Positions 35,501 to 45,099 of a stretch of DNA of 64,000 nucleotides are shown in pieces. Every line of letters starts with the position of its first letter. Position 1 is the first letter of the stretch. Made by a program: the position numbers and the translations under genes. A model generated the notes under the pieces. It saw nothing but the letters and a program-made list of their open reading frames with translations. It did not search any database and was not told where the DNA came from. Origin of the DNA: Litsea cubeba (taxonomy: Eukaryota; Streptophyta; Magnoliopsida; Laurales; Lauraceae); the NCBI GenBank assembly GCA_012931725.1, contig CM022951.1:25578752-25642751 (forward strand), in the 5' to 3' direction.

Positions 35501-37396
35501 GAAAGAGCTGACGAAGGTATATTTCTGGGTTACTCCTCTACTAGCAAGGCATATAGGTGTCTTAACAAAAGAACCAGAAAAATCATAGAAAGTGCTGATG
35601 TGAGAATTGATGAAAACCATGAATCCAAGAATGGAACTCATTATGACAGTCCAGTTTATGAGGACTCGAGTGAGATTGATGATGAGATGGCTGAATCTAA
35701 TGATTCTGAGAAATCAAAGGATGACTCAGAAGATACTACACCTAAGAAGCACAGCACTTGGGTAGAGCAACACCCTAAGGATCAAATCATTGGAGATCCT
35801 AAGGCAGGCGTTCAAACTAGACAAAGTGTAGTTAGCAATTACTCACTTGTGTCCACCATTGAACCCAAGACTGTGGCTGAAGCCAGTCTCGATGAAAGTT
35901 GGTTGAAATCTATGCATGAGGAGTTGGAGCAAATTGAGAAGAACTCCACATGGGAACTTGTTCCTAGACCTACTGATAAGAATGTTATTGGTACTAAATG
36001 GGTCTTTCGGAATAAGCTGAATGAAGATGGTCAAGTCATTAGAAACAAAGCAAGGTTGGTTTGTAAAGGCTATGCTCAAGTTGAAGGCATAGATTTTGAA
36101 GAGACCTTTGCACCGGTGGCTCGTCTGGAAGCTATTCGAATGTTTCTTGCATTGGCAGCATACAAAACCTTCAAGGTATTTCAGATGGACGTAAAGTCAG
36201 CTTTCTTGAATGGTTTACTTGAAGAGGAGGTCTACATTGAGCAACCTGATGGTTTTCTCATCAGCAAAAATTCAAATTTAGTGTGCAAATTGAAAAAGGC
36301 TCTTTATGGACTGAAACAAGCGCCAAGGGCATGGTATGCAAGGCTGGATCTCTATCTCCGCAAGATCGGTTTTGGAAAAGGACTTGTTGATAGCAATCTA
36401 TATGTCAAAACTGAGTTAAGCAAACAGCTGGTTGTCATTGTTTATGTTGATGACATAATCTTTGGTGGCAATGATGAGGAGATGTGCAGGAATTTTGCAG
36501 AAGAGATGAAGAAAGAATTTGAGATGTCGATGCTTGGAGAACTAAAGTTCTTTCTTGGTTTACAAGTTCAGCAGCTGAAACATGGCATCTTCATATCACA
36601 ATTGAAGTACATTAAGGAAATGCTGAAACGGTTCAATATGGAAGACAGCAAGCCAGTGAGCACACCAATGACAACGAACACGAAGCTTAGCAAAGATGAT
36701 AAGGCCTCGTCCGTTGATCATACCACCTATCGCTCTACGATAGGAAGCTTGCTCTACTTGACTGCAACAAGACCAGATCTTCTACAAGCAGTATGTATGG
36801 TTGCACGTTTTCAAGCAGCACCAACTGAAACGCACCTCACAGCAGTGAAAAGAATCTTTCGATATCTGAAAGGTACTATGGAGCTTGGTATCTGGTATCC
36901 CAAAGGCAAATCCTTCACTCTTGTTGCATATTCTGATGCCGATTGGGCTGGATGCGTAGATGATCGCAAGAGTACTAGCGGCGGCGCATTTTATCTTGGA
37001 GACAGATTAGTTGCTTGGCATAGTAAGAAGCAAGACTCAGTATCCCTTTCGACAGCGGAAGCGGAATATATTGCAGCGGCAACTTGTTGTACACAAGTGT
37101 TATGGATGCGGCAAATGCTTTCTGATCTAGGAGTTCCTACAACGGATCCTACGCCGATCCTTTGTGACAACACGAGTGCAATTCATATATCTAAGAATCC
37201 TGTTCAGCACTCTCGAACAAAGCATGTAGCAATTAGTTATCATTTTCTTAAAGATAAAGTTGCTGATGGAGAGGTCAAGTTGGAGTATGTTCCAACAACT
37301 GAGCAAGTGGCTGATATTTTCACGAAACCTCTGCCAAAGGAAGTCTTCGAGTATCTCCGGAAAAAGTTAGGAGTTACTCACTCTCCTAAACCGTAG
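32549..37396 (+). CDS. gag-pol: copia-2 gag-pol polyprotein, intact (about 1615 aa)
   Basis: A single frame encodes all copia proteins. I chose ATG 32549 because upstream in-frame codons lack ATG and MKAPLFDGSNYSFWK follows at once, as in copia gag. Approximate residues: gag (UBN2 type) 10-230; a CCHC knuckle at 253 (CFNCGGIGHFAAKC); an acidic then coiled-coil segment at 325-430. Two more knuckles lie at 511 and 549 (CFHCNMFGHKRADC, CYMCHNYGHLARDC). Protease is at 609 (VLDSGCSSHMTG), GAG-pre-integrase at 737 (WHKRLGHLSF) and the zinc site CDSC at 773. Catalytic D, D, E are near 800, 864 and 899 (HTDLCGP, RSDRGGEF, GVVERKNR). RT runs from 1147 with YVDDIIFGG near 1298. RNase H is at 1460-1505 (SDADWAG, STAEAEY). 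It ends DIFTKPLPKE. Three knuckles is unusual for copia gag. Confidence 0.96.
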   Translation: MAVNTGNMKAPLFDGSNYSFWKIRMQAFIKSLGYDVWEAVRVGYNAANVPNDTASKKLADNDSKAQNALFSGLVDSELVKVIACKTAKEIWDKLQSIHEGDEKIKEAKLQTHRSQFESLRMEESENVDSYLQRVNEVTNDIRGLGEEIKEPVIVKKVLRSLLPRFDSKVSAIEEAKDLNAFSMDELHGSLTAYEMRIGKTSSSDKEAAFKVQKKAKETAGHDVDSDDDELEAQFVRKLKKGSIGKYKGKLPFKCFNCGGIGHFAAKCPLKEDNDNDSYAEKNKGKRNFRKRGKAKNFLCQQDDSTSETSDDDESTEALFMVTVEEEEELDPEEDEEAEVNLEEELIAALEELSMERKSSKKNLKLLHESESSIISLKTQVEEYKRMVEVLENQISIKKEEAMKLETEIARAKAENLENSKKLKALQAIEGTMKLNELLKVQRPAHFRFGLGFEKGESSKIAPPKRKEFVKQVTAPSNSMKPTQPRKESIPVRKVMKTNQPQRRYKFYGYCFHCNMFGHKRADCKFYVRNSPFVTRNPFSILSSHKIECYMCHNYGHLARDCRLHIANKFQVEKKPKLVKAWRAKQSAESLKESLIVQTAFNAQKKTAPWVLDSGCSSHMTGDKEKFIKLQHYEGGSVKFGNNDGAKICGKGVIQLMANKIRSEEVLYVSGLRHNLLSVSQICDKGHEVIFTKNGFAIKKSSNGKTVATGSRTAGNLYTLSDGAEKTCLMSRTEESWLWHKRLGHLSFDNMSKICNSKAVRGMSKVEKPSNPICDSCQKGKQTRVMFKSKEHHSKKPLELVHTDLCGPMRTQSTNGDKYFMLCIDDYTRMTWVLFLKHKHQALDRFKVFKAQVENQLEKRIKILRSDRGGEFTSEEFTKYCEHHGIQRQYSAPRTPQQNGVVERKNRTVQEMARTMLSESKMADKYWKEAIHTAVYIQNRCLIRPHEVKTPYELWFGRKATVKHFRVFGSKCYIKRLEQNPGKFEERADEGIFLGYSSTSKAYRCLNKRTRKIIESADVRIDENHESKNGTHYDSPVYEDSSEIDDEMAESNDSEKSKDDSEDTTPKKHSTWVEQHPKDQIIGDPKAGVQTRQSVVSNYSLVSTIEPKTVAEASLDESWLKSMHEELEQIEKNSTWELVPRPTDKNVIGTKWVFRNKLNEDGQVIRNKARLVCKGYAQVEGIDFEETFAPVARLEAIRMFLALAAYKTFKVFQMDVKSAFLNGLLEEEVYIEQPDGFLISKNSNLVCKLKKALYGLKQAPRAWYARLDLYLRKIGFGKGLVDSNLYVKTELSKQLVVIVYVDDIIFGGNDEEMCRNFAEEMKKEFEMSMLGELKFFLGLQVQQLKHGIFISQLKYIKEMLKRFNMEDSKPVSTPMTTNTKLSKDDKASSVDHTTYRSTIGSLLYLTATRPDLLQAVCMVARFQAAPTETHLTAVKRIFRYLKGTMELGIWYPKGKSFTLVAYSDADWAGCVDDRKSTSGGAFYLGDRLVAWHSKKQDSVSLSTAEAEYIAAATCCTQVLWMRQMLSDLGVPTTDPTPILCDNTSAIHISKNPVQHSRTKHVAISYHFLKDKVADGEVKLEYVPTTEQVADIFTKPLPKEVFEYLRKKLGVTHSPKP

Positions 37397-37603
37397 GAGT
37401 TGTGCTTGAAAGGGGGAGCAATGCATTCATTGTATATCCTATTCGCTCCTCGGTTTGGTCCCTTTGGACTTGTTGTCAAAGGGGGAGAGATGTTATGCTA
37501 TGATAGCAAGGAGAGATGTTATGCTATGAAAGCTAGGGGGAGATTGTTGAGGTGAAAGTGTTGAAGTTCCAATAGTGTTGCCAACAATTCCAAAGGGGGA
37601 GAT

Positions 37604-38805
37604 TGTTGGAATTTGAGATGACTTGAGTAGTCTTTGGTGAATTGAAGAAGTTAGCATCTCAAGTATGGTTTTGAGTTGGAATTCTTGTCAACACATTGTC
37701 ACAAACGTGATGTTAAAAGGCTAGTGTTGATAGAGCTTAAAAGAAGAAATCAGAATTGGAAACAGAATTGAAACAGTCAGGAACTCAGAATTCCTGTAGC
37801 AGAGCACGCGGTCGACCGGGCTCTTCATGCGGTCGACCGAGCAAGAAGAAACCTGCAGAAAACAGAAAAAGGCACCTCTCAGTTATTTTCGTGACACAGT
37901 GTGTCTTCGGTCGACCGGGACCCCAGGATGTCGACCGAGCTCGAAATTGTCTGTTTTCCAGTCAGTGTCTTCGGTCGACCGAGCAAGCCATGATGTCGAC
38001 CGAGCACGGGAACCAGAGTTGCGCAGAATTAGAAGTTTTGCACGAAAATTCAGCACAGTTATCTAATTTGTTTGGGACTCTTTCTAAACGAATTGTAGCC
38101 CGTTTTGAATACAATTAAGGGTTATTAAAACCTATATAAAGGCATGCTTGGGTCGTTCATAAACACACCAAGAAGAGACACCAGAGAGAGAAGAAGAGAA
38201 GAGAAAAGAGAGAGAGTTCTTGAGAGAAAGCAGAAGCTGCTGCTGTGTTGCTGTTGTGCTGATGTGGTGACGTTTTCTACAGCAATTGTGGACGAGATTA
38301 TGCTCTAGAAGATGGTGATTCGTCCATGAGTTAAGTGTCTCTCTTTTATGCTTTAATTTCAATTTGTAAGGGATTGAGAGAGAGAGAATTGTAGAGGGGA
38401 AGGGCTGTAGACAGAGTTTATTTCTATTCTGTTTTTAACATCAAGTTGGTGCTTGGTGTTTGGGGTTTGGTGATCCTATCTGTTGGTGCAGATAAATTGT
38501 AAAGGGAGTCGGTGCTTCCTAGATAGTTGGTGCTATCTGAAACTCAAGGGAGTAGGTGCTTCCTAGATAGTTGGTGCTATCTGAAACTAAGGGTTGGTGC
38601 TCTTTGTCGTTGGTGCGACTAAATAAGATTCAGATCTGTCCCGGATTGGTGTTCGGACAGTCTTTGAACCGTGGACGTAGCCTTTCGGTGAACCACGTTA
38701 AATCTGGTGTCATTGTGTGGTTTGACTTGTTTTGTTGTTGAATTGGACCTGTTTTTAGAAATCACTGATTCACCCCCCCCCTCTCAGTGATCGTGGTATC
38801 CAACA
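37604..38805 (+). mobile_element. copia-2 3' LTR
   Basis: It is nearly identical to the 5' LTR, with its TATA box at 38133-38140. It is preceded by the polypurine tract at 37592-37603. A second, similar purine run (aaagggggagagat) lies near 37479. Confidence 0.94.
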
Positions 38806-38810
38806 AAGAA

Positions 38811-40171
38811 CAAATCCAAAAGACATGATTTAATGTCTCAAAACCATTTGAGCTCAAATTCAAGCAAAAAGTAACTGAAAACAGTCTAAGTCAAAGCTGT
38901 GCAGACATAGAGGGCTGGGATCCATTATGATTAGCTCTCAAAGGCTTTATCAAGACAAAACTCACTCCATAATCTATGAATAAGTCTCAAGGATGATTCC
39001 CTAAGATCTGAAGGATTTTGGAGGTCATTTAAACCTGTTTCTCATATATTGACACACCATGTCCAAATGGCTCTCGAACATGGCCCACTGGAACCCACTT
39101 CTGGAGGTGAAAACTCTGATGGTAGAAAATTGTAATTTTCTTTTGGGTGATCACAAAATTCTAACACATAAAATAGAAGAATGTATTCATTCCTCCAATT
39201 TATATTACATGGGTTCACATTTCAAGCCTCGTGGATGCATGTTGTTTACAATTTCTTTTTACAACCCCTCTATCCGGCCTTAGATGGTTTAAAATTGAAT
39301 AAAAGTACAAAAATTACACATAATTTTGTTTAATAATATAATGTTATGGACTTCAGTTGGGTAATGGCATTTGGTTATGAAATTGATTGGATTCAGACAT
39401 GGACACCAATCTGGTCCCTATGGTCCAAATAAAGGGTCCATACTAGGATTTTTGGGTCAACTGCATCATGACCCAGAAATTGGATGTCAATTAGCATCCC
39501 TAACCACTAATTATTGTTTGGACTGTAATTTGAACGGTCCACATAGGTCACTGAAGTGGGTCACACGAGATGGGTTGGTCTACAAATTGGACAGTCTACT
39601 TAGGTACACAAAGTGGGCCCATTAGATGGGTTGGACTACAGTTACTCATTGGGCTTGATCATTTCTCCTAATTAAACCAAACGTCTTTTTGGATAGTGGG
39701 GCTCATTTGGTCAGCTTACTGGTTACTGCCATTTTAGCTTGGCCATACCCGCGGGGTCCTCTGATTCTACGAATCAAAAGAGTTTTTTGTGATGAATTAG
39801 TCAAATCCAAACCGTTCAAAATAAATGTCTCCTCTCATATCGTCTCTTGCCAAATCTTGCTTCAATAGGATTTAGGCTCACCACTAGATCGATGACATAT
39901 AAATAAATGGATTTTTCAATAAATAATATTTTATTTATGTATTTTATGTGATGTGGTCAATCTGATTGGGGGGGGGGGGGCAACATCCTATTGAAGTGAA
40001 ATTTGGTGGGAGTCAATTGAAGAGGGGTTCAGATTTTTAGCAAGTGGGCCTGAAGCAAGATTCATGAGTACAACGATCATCTGAGACGAGAGGAACCTAA
40101 TGCAAATGTTAGTTAGAGAGGTTATGTGAGGACCCTAATCTTGTTTGGAGATTTATACTTAGGAATGAAGG
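38811..40171. other. Unassigned DNA between copia-2 and copia-3
   Basis: No gene is supported in this 1.3 kb. It contains a run of 13 G at about 39968-39980. Short frames show no family resemblance. Confidence 0.5.
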
Positions 40172-40176
40172 GGCTC

Positions 40177-40879
40177 GGTTAGAATATTGATGACAATGTC
40201 AAAAGGTCAACAAAAGTGGTTGTCAGAGCCCAATTTGTAAAACCGGTAGAGAGGTACCTCGCTATAGCGAGGGTGGCGGACGGTGGAAGAAGAGTTGGTT
40301 CAGGACTCTTTTTTAGAGTTGGAAAAAGGACTTCTTTTCTAAGTGGATTATTATTAGAAGTCTTATGCACGAATTTTGGGCTATATATTGGGTGTTTCTC
40401 ATAACCCAAAGGTAACAAAGAAAAAGGACACAGATCATCTCTCAAGTTCTGAATTAGTGATCAAAATGAGAGAAATTTTCTCTAGAGATTTTTGAAGAGT
40501 TGTGCTGCCAAGTACTCTAGAGAGCAAGTTTCTTCAGCATCCCTTGTAGAAGATTTGAGGAGTCAAGCGCTGGATCTGTTGCAATCAACGGTGTGATGTC
40601 GTTGAAGCGTGATGCGACACAAGGTAACTTCAGTCTTTAGATAGGGGATATCTAGGGAAGAAATCTGAGTTTCTTGTAATTGCGAGATTCATAGTGTTTG
40701 ATTAGATCCCGTACGAATCGGTGGTTTTTTACCCGATTTGGGTTTTCTACCTTAAATTCGGTGTCCTTGTGGTGTGTGCTTGTGATTTTATTTTCGCTGC
40801 GTAGATTATTGTTATTTGCACACTAGTGGGTTGATTTATTGAGTGGACCAATCTAGAGATCTCGAACCTTAAACCCTCA
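40177..40879 (+). mobile_element. copia-3 5' LTR
   Basis: It contains the perfect 16 bp palindrome CCTCGCTATAGCGAGG at about 40257-40272. This is conserved in the 3' LTR (about 43185-43200) and partly shared with the solo-LTR-like block at 24.9 kb. It ends CCCTCA at 40879. Confidence 0.88.
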
Positions 40880-40937
40880 ATTGGTATCAGAGCGGGTTAC
40901 ACTAATTTGCTGTGTTTGATCTAAAGAGATTTCTAGA

Positions 40938-42838
40938 ATGGTGTTCAATCGAGAAGGGACATCAACTTCTAAGCCCCCTTTGCTAGATGGTTCTAATTAT
41001 GCATATTGGAAGCAAAGGATGATTGGGTTCCTTAAGTCCATTGATGATGATGTATGGGATATTGTTGAGGAGGGCTACTCCAGACCAACGATTGTGGTTA
41101 GTGGACAAATTGTTGCTAAACCTAAAGCTGAATGGACTAAAGATGAGAAGCATACCTCCAATTGTAATAACAAGGCAGTGAATAGTATATACAATGGAGT
41201 GTCTGCTGAAGAGTTCCGTAGAATTTCCACTTGTAAAACTACAAAAGAAGCGTGGGAGGTTTTACAGACAGTGTATGAGGGTACAGACACGGTGAAGCAA
41301 TCTAAATTGTAAAGGCTGACTAAAGAATTTGAAACCATCGTGATGGAAGAAGATGAGACCTTTGATCAATTTTATGCAAAGCTGAATGATATTGTCAATT
41401 CTGTTCAATCTGGGTGAGGAAATTCAAGAAAACAAGATTGTCAAGAAAATCCTGAGGTCTCTACCTTCGAGGCTTGATTCTAAAGTTGATGCTATTGAAG
41501 AAAACAAGAATCTTGATACCCTCAAGGTAAACCAGCTGGTTGGAAATCTTCAAACCTTTGAAGCAAACCGTTTGGATAAAGGAAAATCAAAAGAGAAAGG
41601 TATTGCTTTGAAAGCCAACTCAGAATCAAGAAAGAAACCTGAAAAGAAAATTGAGTCTGGTTCTGATTCTGAATCTGAGGCTAAAGATGTTATGGCTGAA
41701 ATGTTTAATTGCTTCAAGAAGTACATGAAGTCAAAACAAGTCAAGTGGAAGAGTTCTAAATTTGCGAAAAAGGATTCTGCAAAAGGAACTAAGTATTTTG
41801 AGTGCCACGGCTATGGTCACTATGCTAGTGAGTGTGCCAACAAGAAAAAATGGTGCATTGAAAAAGGCCCTCAACACAACTTGGGAGGAACAATCATCAG
41901 AAGAAGAACAAGATCCTTCAATTGAAACTTCTGAAACTATGAATGGCAAGTTTGTGGCTTTCATGACTAGGTCTTTGTCTGACAATGATACTGATGAAGA
42001 TCATGATGATGAGATGTCAGATCAAGAGAAAGATTATGAAGAGCTGTATCATGCTATATATGATGATTGTGTCAAGATGACAAAGTATGGCAACAAGATT
42101 ATTATCAAGCTTCAGGTTGCTCAAGAAGAAAATTCTGCATTGAAAATTGAATTAGAGTAAGCACTTGAAAAGATTCGTCTCTTGGAAAGTCAGAAAAACT
42201 GCATGGTTGAAAATTTGACCACTGATAGTCAAAAACTTAAAAAGGCTGAACAAGAGATTGAGAATATGAAGACGGAGTTGCAGACTTTTAAATCTGAAAA
42301 AGAAGATTTGCAAGGAAGACTGAAGATCACTCTGTCTGAGTTAGAAATCAAACAAGTTTCGCTAAACAAGATGAACACTGGTTCGAAGACTCTTACAAAT
42401 ATCTTGTGTAGTCAGAGGTCTCCTTTTGACAGAAGCGGTCTCGGTTATGATCATGGTGCATCCACTTCAAAAGCTAAAGGTAAAACAATTTTTGTTTCAA
42501 GTGTTGCACATGCTACTCCACATACTGCACATATACATAATGTGTCGAGTAGTTTCAAGAAAAAGAATGTGTCACGCACTGCACGCACATCCACTTGTCA
42601 CCATTGTGAAAAGAAAGGACACATTCGTCCCCATTGCAAGAAGTTGCAAAGTCTACCTAAGACCAAGCAATGGCGGAAGAATTTTTCTCCACCCAAGACA
42701 ACTCAAAAATGGGTTAGAAAATCTGATTTGCCTAAGGAATTTGCTCATACTGTGCTGAAAGTTTCAACTACAAAAGTGTGGGTGGCTAATCATAAAAAGC
42801 CCTCATCAAGGAGGTCAAGTCCCCACCCCCAGTGCTGA
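40938..42838 (+). pseudogene. copia-3 gag, broken, with pol deleted
   Basis: The start (KPPLLDGSNYAYWKQRM) is a copia gag of UBN2 type, like that of copia-2. The frame is cut by a TAA at 41310-41312, where homologues read on into RLTKEFE. Frameshifts near 41385, 41900 and 42160 follow. One knuckle has lost a cysteine (YFECHGYGHYASEC, about 41792-41833). A second is intact (CHHCEKKGHIRPHC, about 42597-42638). After about 42780 the sequence jumps to 3'-end material. The protease, integrase, RT and RNase H are absent. Copies of this kind can only move with proteins from a relative. Confidence 0.85.
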
Positions 42839-43103
42839 TACGAAGATCATAGTGAGGGGAGTCAAAATCGAAGGGGACTACTGCATCCAGATTGACGGAA
42901 GCTGCATGATTATTTTTGTTTGTCAATTATGGACAAATTCAGGGGGAGAAGAATGAAGCCCAGAGGAGTTCTACAAGCTAAGGCAATTCAAGATCTACAT
43001 TATTGATTTTTTTAAATTCAATGTATTTTGGATTTTTCTTTTGGGTAGATCATATTGTATTGTTCTATGAGGATTTGTCCCAGAATTGCCAAAAGGGGGA
43101 GAT

Positions 43104-43827
43104 TGTTAGAATATTGATGACAATGTCAAAAGGTCAACAAAAGTGGCTGTCAGAGCCCAATTTGTAAAACCGGCAGAGAGGTACCTCGCTATAGCGAGGG
43201 TGGCGGACGGTGGAAGAAGAGTTGGTTCAGGACTCTTTTTTAGAGTTGGAAAAAGGACTTCTTTTCTAAGTGGATTATTATTAGAAGTCTTATGCACAAA
43301 TTTTGGGCTATATATTGGGTGTTTCTCATAACCCAAAGGTAACAAAGAAAAAGGACACAGATCATCTCTTAAGTTCTGAATTAGTGATCAAATTGAGAGA
43401 AATTTTCTCTAGAGATTTTTAAAGAGTTGTGCTGCCAAGTACTCTAGAGAGCAAGTTTCTTCTGCATCCCTTGTAGAAGATCATCTTCTTGCGTAGAAGA
43501 TTTGAGGAGTCAAGCGCTGGATCTGTTGCAATCAACGGTGTGATGTCGTTGAAGCGTGATGCGACGCAAGGTAACTTCAGTATTTAGATAGGGGATATCT
43601 AGGGAAGAAATCTGAGTTTCTTGTAATTGCGAGATTCATAGTGTTTGATTAGATCTAGTACGGATCGGTGGTCGTTTACCCGGTTTGGGTTTTCCACCTT
43701 AAATTTGGTGTCCTTGTGGTGTGTGCTTGTGATTTTATTTTCGATGCGTAGATTTGTTGTTATTTGCACACTAGTGGGTTGATTTCTTAAGTGGACCAAT
43801 CTAGAGATCTCGAACCTTAAACCCTCA
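43104..43827 (+). mobile_element. copia-3 3' LTR
   Basis: It starts TGTTAGAA after the purine tract and ends CCCTCA. It carries the same CCTCGCTATAGCGAGG palindrome as the 5' LTR. Confidence 0.9.
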
Positions 43828-43867
43828 GGCTCAGATCAGATCGAATGGATAATTCCCTAGTGTGGGT

Positions 43868-44260
43868 GTTCTTGTTTTGACCATTAAATCCCAAACGGAA
43901 CTTCAAGATCCAAGTAGTTGTCAAACTTTAAAACTCCTATGCAAGAAAGCTCTTTGGAAATAGAAAGTGTTAGAGAAGGAAATGGAAACTCAATCCATCT
44001 GCTATTTCTATTTCAGCTTCAATGAGAATCTTCGAAAAGAAAACCATAATGAAATTGGAAATAAAAAGTTCTCATTTTGACCGTTAATTCCCAAATGAAA
44101 CTTCAAGATTCAAGTAATTTAAACTTAAAACTTCTATTCAAGAAAGCTGTAACTAATCTGCAGGAAGTGTTAGAGAAGGAAAAAGAAACTGAATCCATCT
44201 GCTATTTCTATTTCAACTTCAATGAATTTGGAAGTAGAAAGTTCTCTAAAAACTATCTGA
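43868..44260. repeat. Direct tandem duplication (about 200 bp, two copies) upstream of the B3 gene
   Basis: The stretch from 'ttttgaccattaa' (about 43874) recurs from 'ttttgaccgttaa' (about 44075). Both copies include 'gtgttagagaagga' and 'tccatctgctatttctattt'. It lies directly upstream of a TATA-like box, so it may be a duplicated promoter segment. Confidence 0.75.
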
Positions 44261-44273
44261 TCACTATCATTAT

Positions 44274-44280
44274 TATAAAT
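44274..44280 (+). promoter_or_regulatory. TATA-like box upstream of the B3-domain gene
   Basis: TATAAAT lies in an AT-rich context. It is followed by a CT-rich leader (44290-44340) and, at 44499-44511, a T-rich tract ending in CAG that looks like a splice acceptor. Confidence 0.4.
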
Positions 44281-44511
44281 ACAACAATCCCATCTCATTT
44301 TCTCTCATTTTCTCGATTCAACAACACTTCTCCAACGTCCCATTCAATTCATTGAGATTTCAACATTCTGTCCTTATTTTTCAGTTCTTCTAATTCCTTC
44401 ATCTCTTTTTTCCCTCGTTTTTCTTCTTGTTCCAATTCCTGCAGCTGTTTTTGTTTTCTTTCAAGGTGGGGGATGCTAAACCCAAAGAGATAGTTTTTTT
44501 TTATGTTGCAG

Positions 44512-44896
44512 AATGAGAATAACCGCCCACAATTGGAGGATGAGCATCCCCCATCGCCACTGGTGTGGCACGTAGTCAAGACTGATGACGAGCGACATCG
44601 GCTATCTCTGCAGGTTGCTGTTGAATCAAGATCACATTTCCACTCTGTATTTTCACTGGAACCTAGTTGAGGTGCAAAATATGTCCAAGGGAGAGAAAGT
44701 TCAGGTCCTGATCAAAGATACAGACACTGGATTCTCTGAGCACAGGGTGGTAATCTGTCGTTGGCCATCAAACGAGATGTATGTGATGCAATCAGGCTGG
44801 CGCCCAGAATTTGTGTTAAGGAAGGGATTGAAGGCAGGCGAAGAAATTGGATTATCTTGGAATTCAGAGGAGTCCTGCTTCTTGTTTTCAGTTTAA
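44512..44896 (+). pseudogene. B3 DNA-binding domain gene fragment (At2g33720-like plant B3 family)
   Basis: The ORF 44585-44896 (103 aa) reads SDIGYLCRLLLNQDH, then GEKVQVLIKDTDTGFSEHRV, RWPSNEMYVMQSGW and KAGEEIGLSWN. This is the plant B3 fold of the small At2g33720-like group ('SDvg.LsRLLLp', 'W.s..sYvl...W...Fv..r.L..GdeIgL.w'), which binds DNA in the nucleus. Sequence just upstream (44512-44580, PLVWHVVK) fits the start of the domain but in another frame. A 1-nt shift near 44578 therefore separates it, and no good upstream ATG links them. Family members are usually longer. It is either a decayed copy or a short B3 protein starting at 44585. Confidence 0.68.
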
Positions 44897-45099
44897 AGGC
44901 GCGCTTAACAATTAGCACACGTCTGTCCATACAAAATTTTGCTTATTTCTTTTGTTCTTACATTGTCTAATTTTCAATCCAAGAGTCTTGGTTGTAGTTT
45001 TAATTACTTGGGGTTGTAAGCAGATTAATGTCTAACAGTAATAGGGTTCATTGGTGTCTTCGTTCATGTTAATTCTTGAAGTTATGCAACCGTTGGTGT
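44897..45099. other. 3' flank of the B3 fragment
   Basis: AT-rich sequence without recognisable coding content. Confidence 0.4.

Larger units (their letters stand above)
31282..38805 (+). mobile_element. copia-2: complete, very young Ty1/copia retrotransposon (7.5 kb)
   Basis: LTRs of 1201 bp (31282-32482) and 1202 bp (37604-38805) start TGTTGGAA and end CCAACA. A perfect target duplication, AAGAA, lies at 31277-31281 and 38806-38810. The LTRs differ by only about three substitutions and one extra C. The primer site TGGTATCAGAGC (32485-32496) is complementary to initiator Met tRNA. The polypurine tract aaagggggagat lies at 37592-37603. The single long ORF is intact. This copy could still be active. 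Confidence 0.96.
40177..43827 (+). mobile_element. copia-3: non-autonomous gag-only copia element (3.65 kb)
   Basis: LTRs lie at 40177-40879 (703 bp) and 43104-43827 (724 bp). A perfect target duplication, GGCTC, lies at 40172-40176 and 43828-43832. The left LTR begins GG instead of TG, a point change at its first base. The right LTR has an extra 21 bp duplication near 43477. The primer site TGGTATCAGAGC (40882-40893) and the purine tract aaaagggggagat (43091-43103) are intact. The internal 2.2 kb encodes only gag. The LTRs differ by roughly 3 percent by eye, so it is older than copia-2. Confidence 0.92.
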
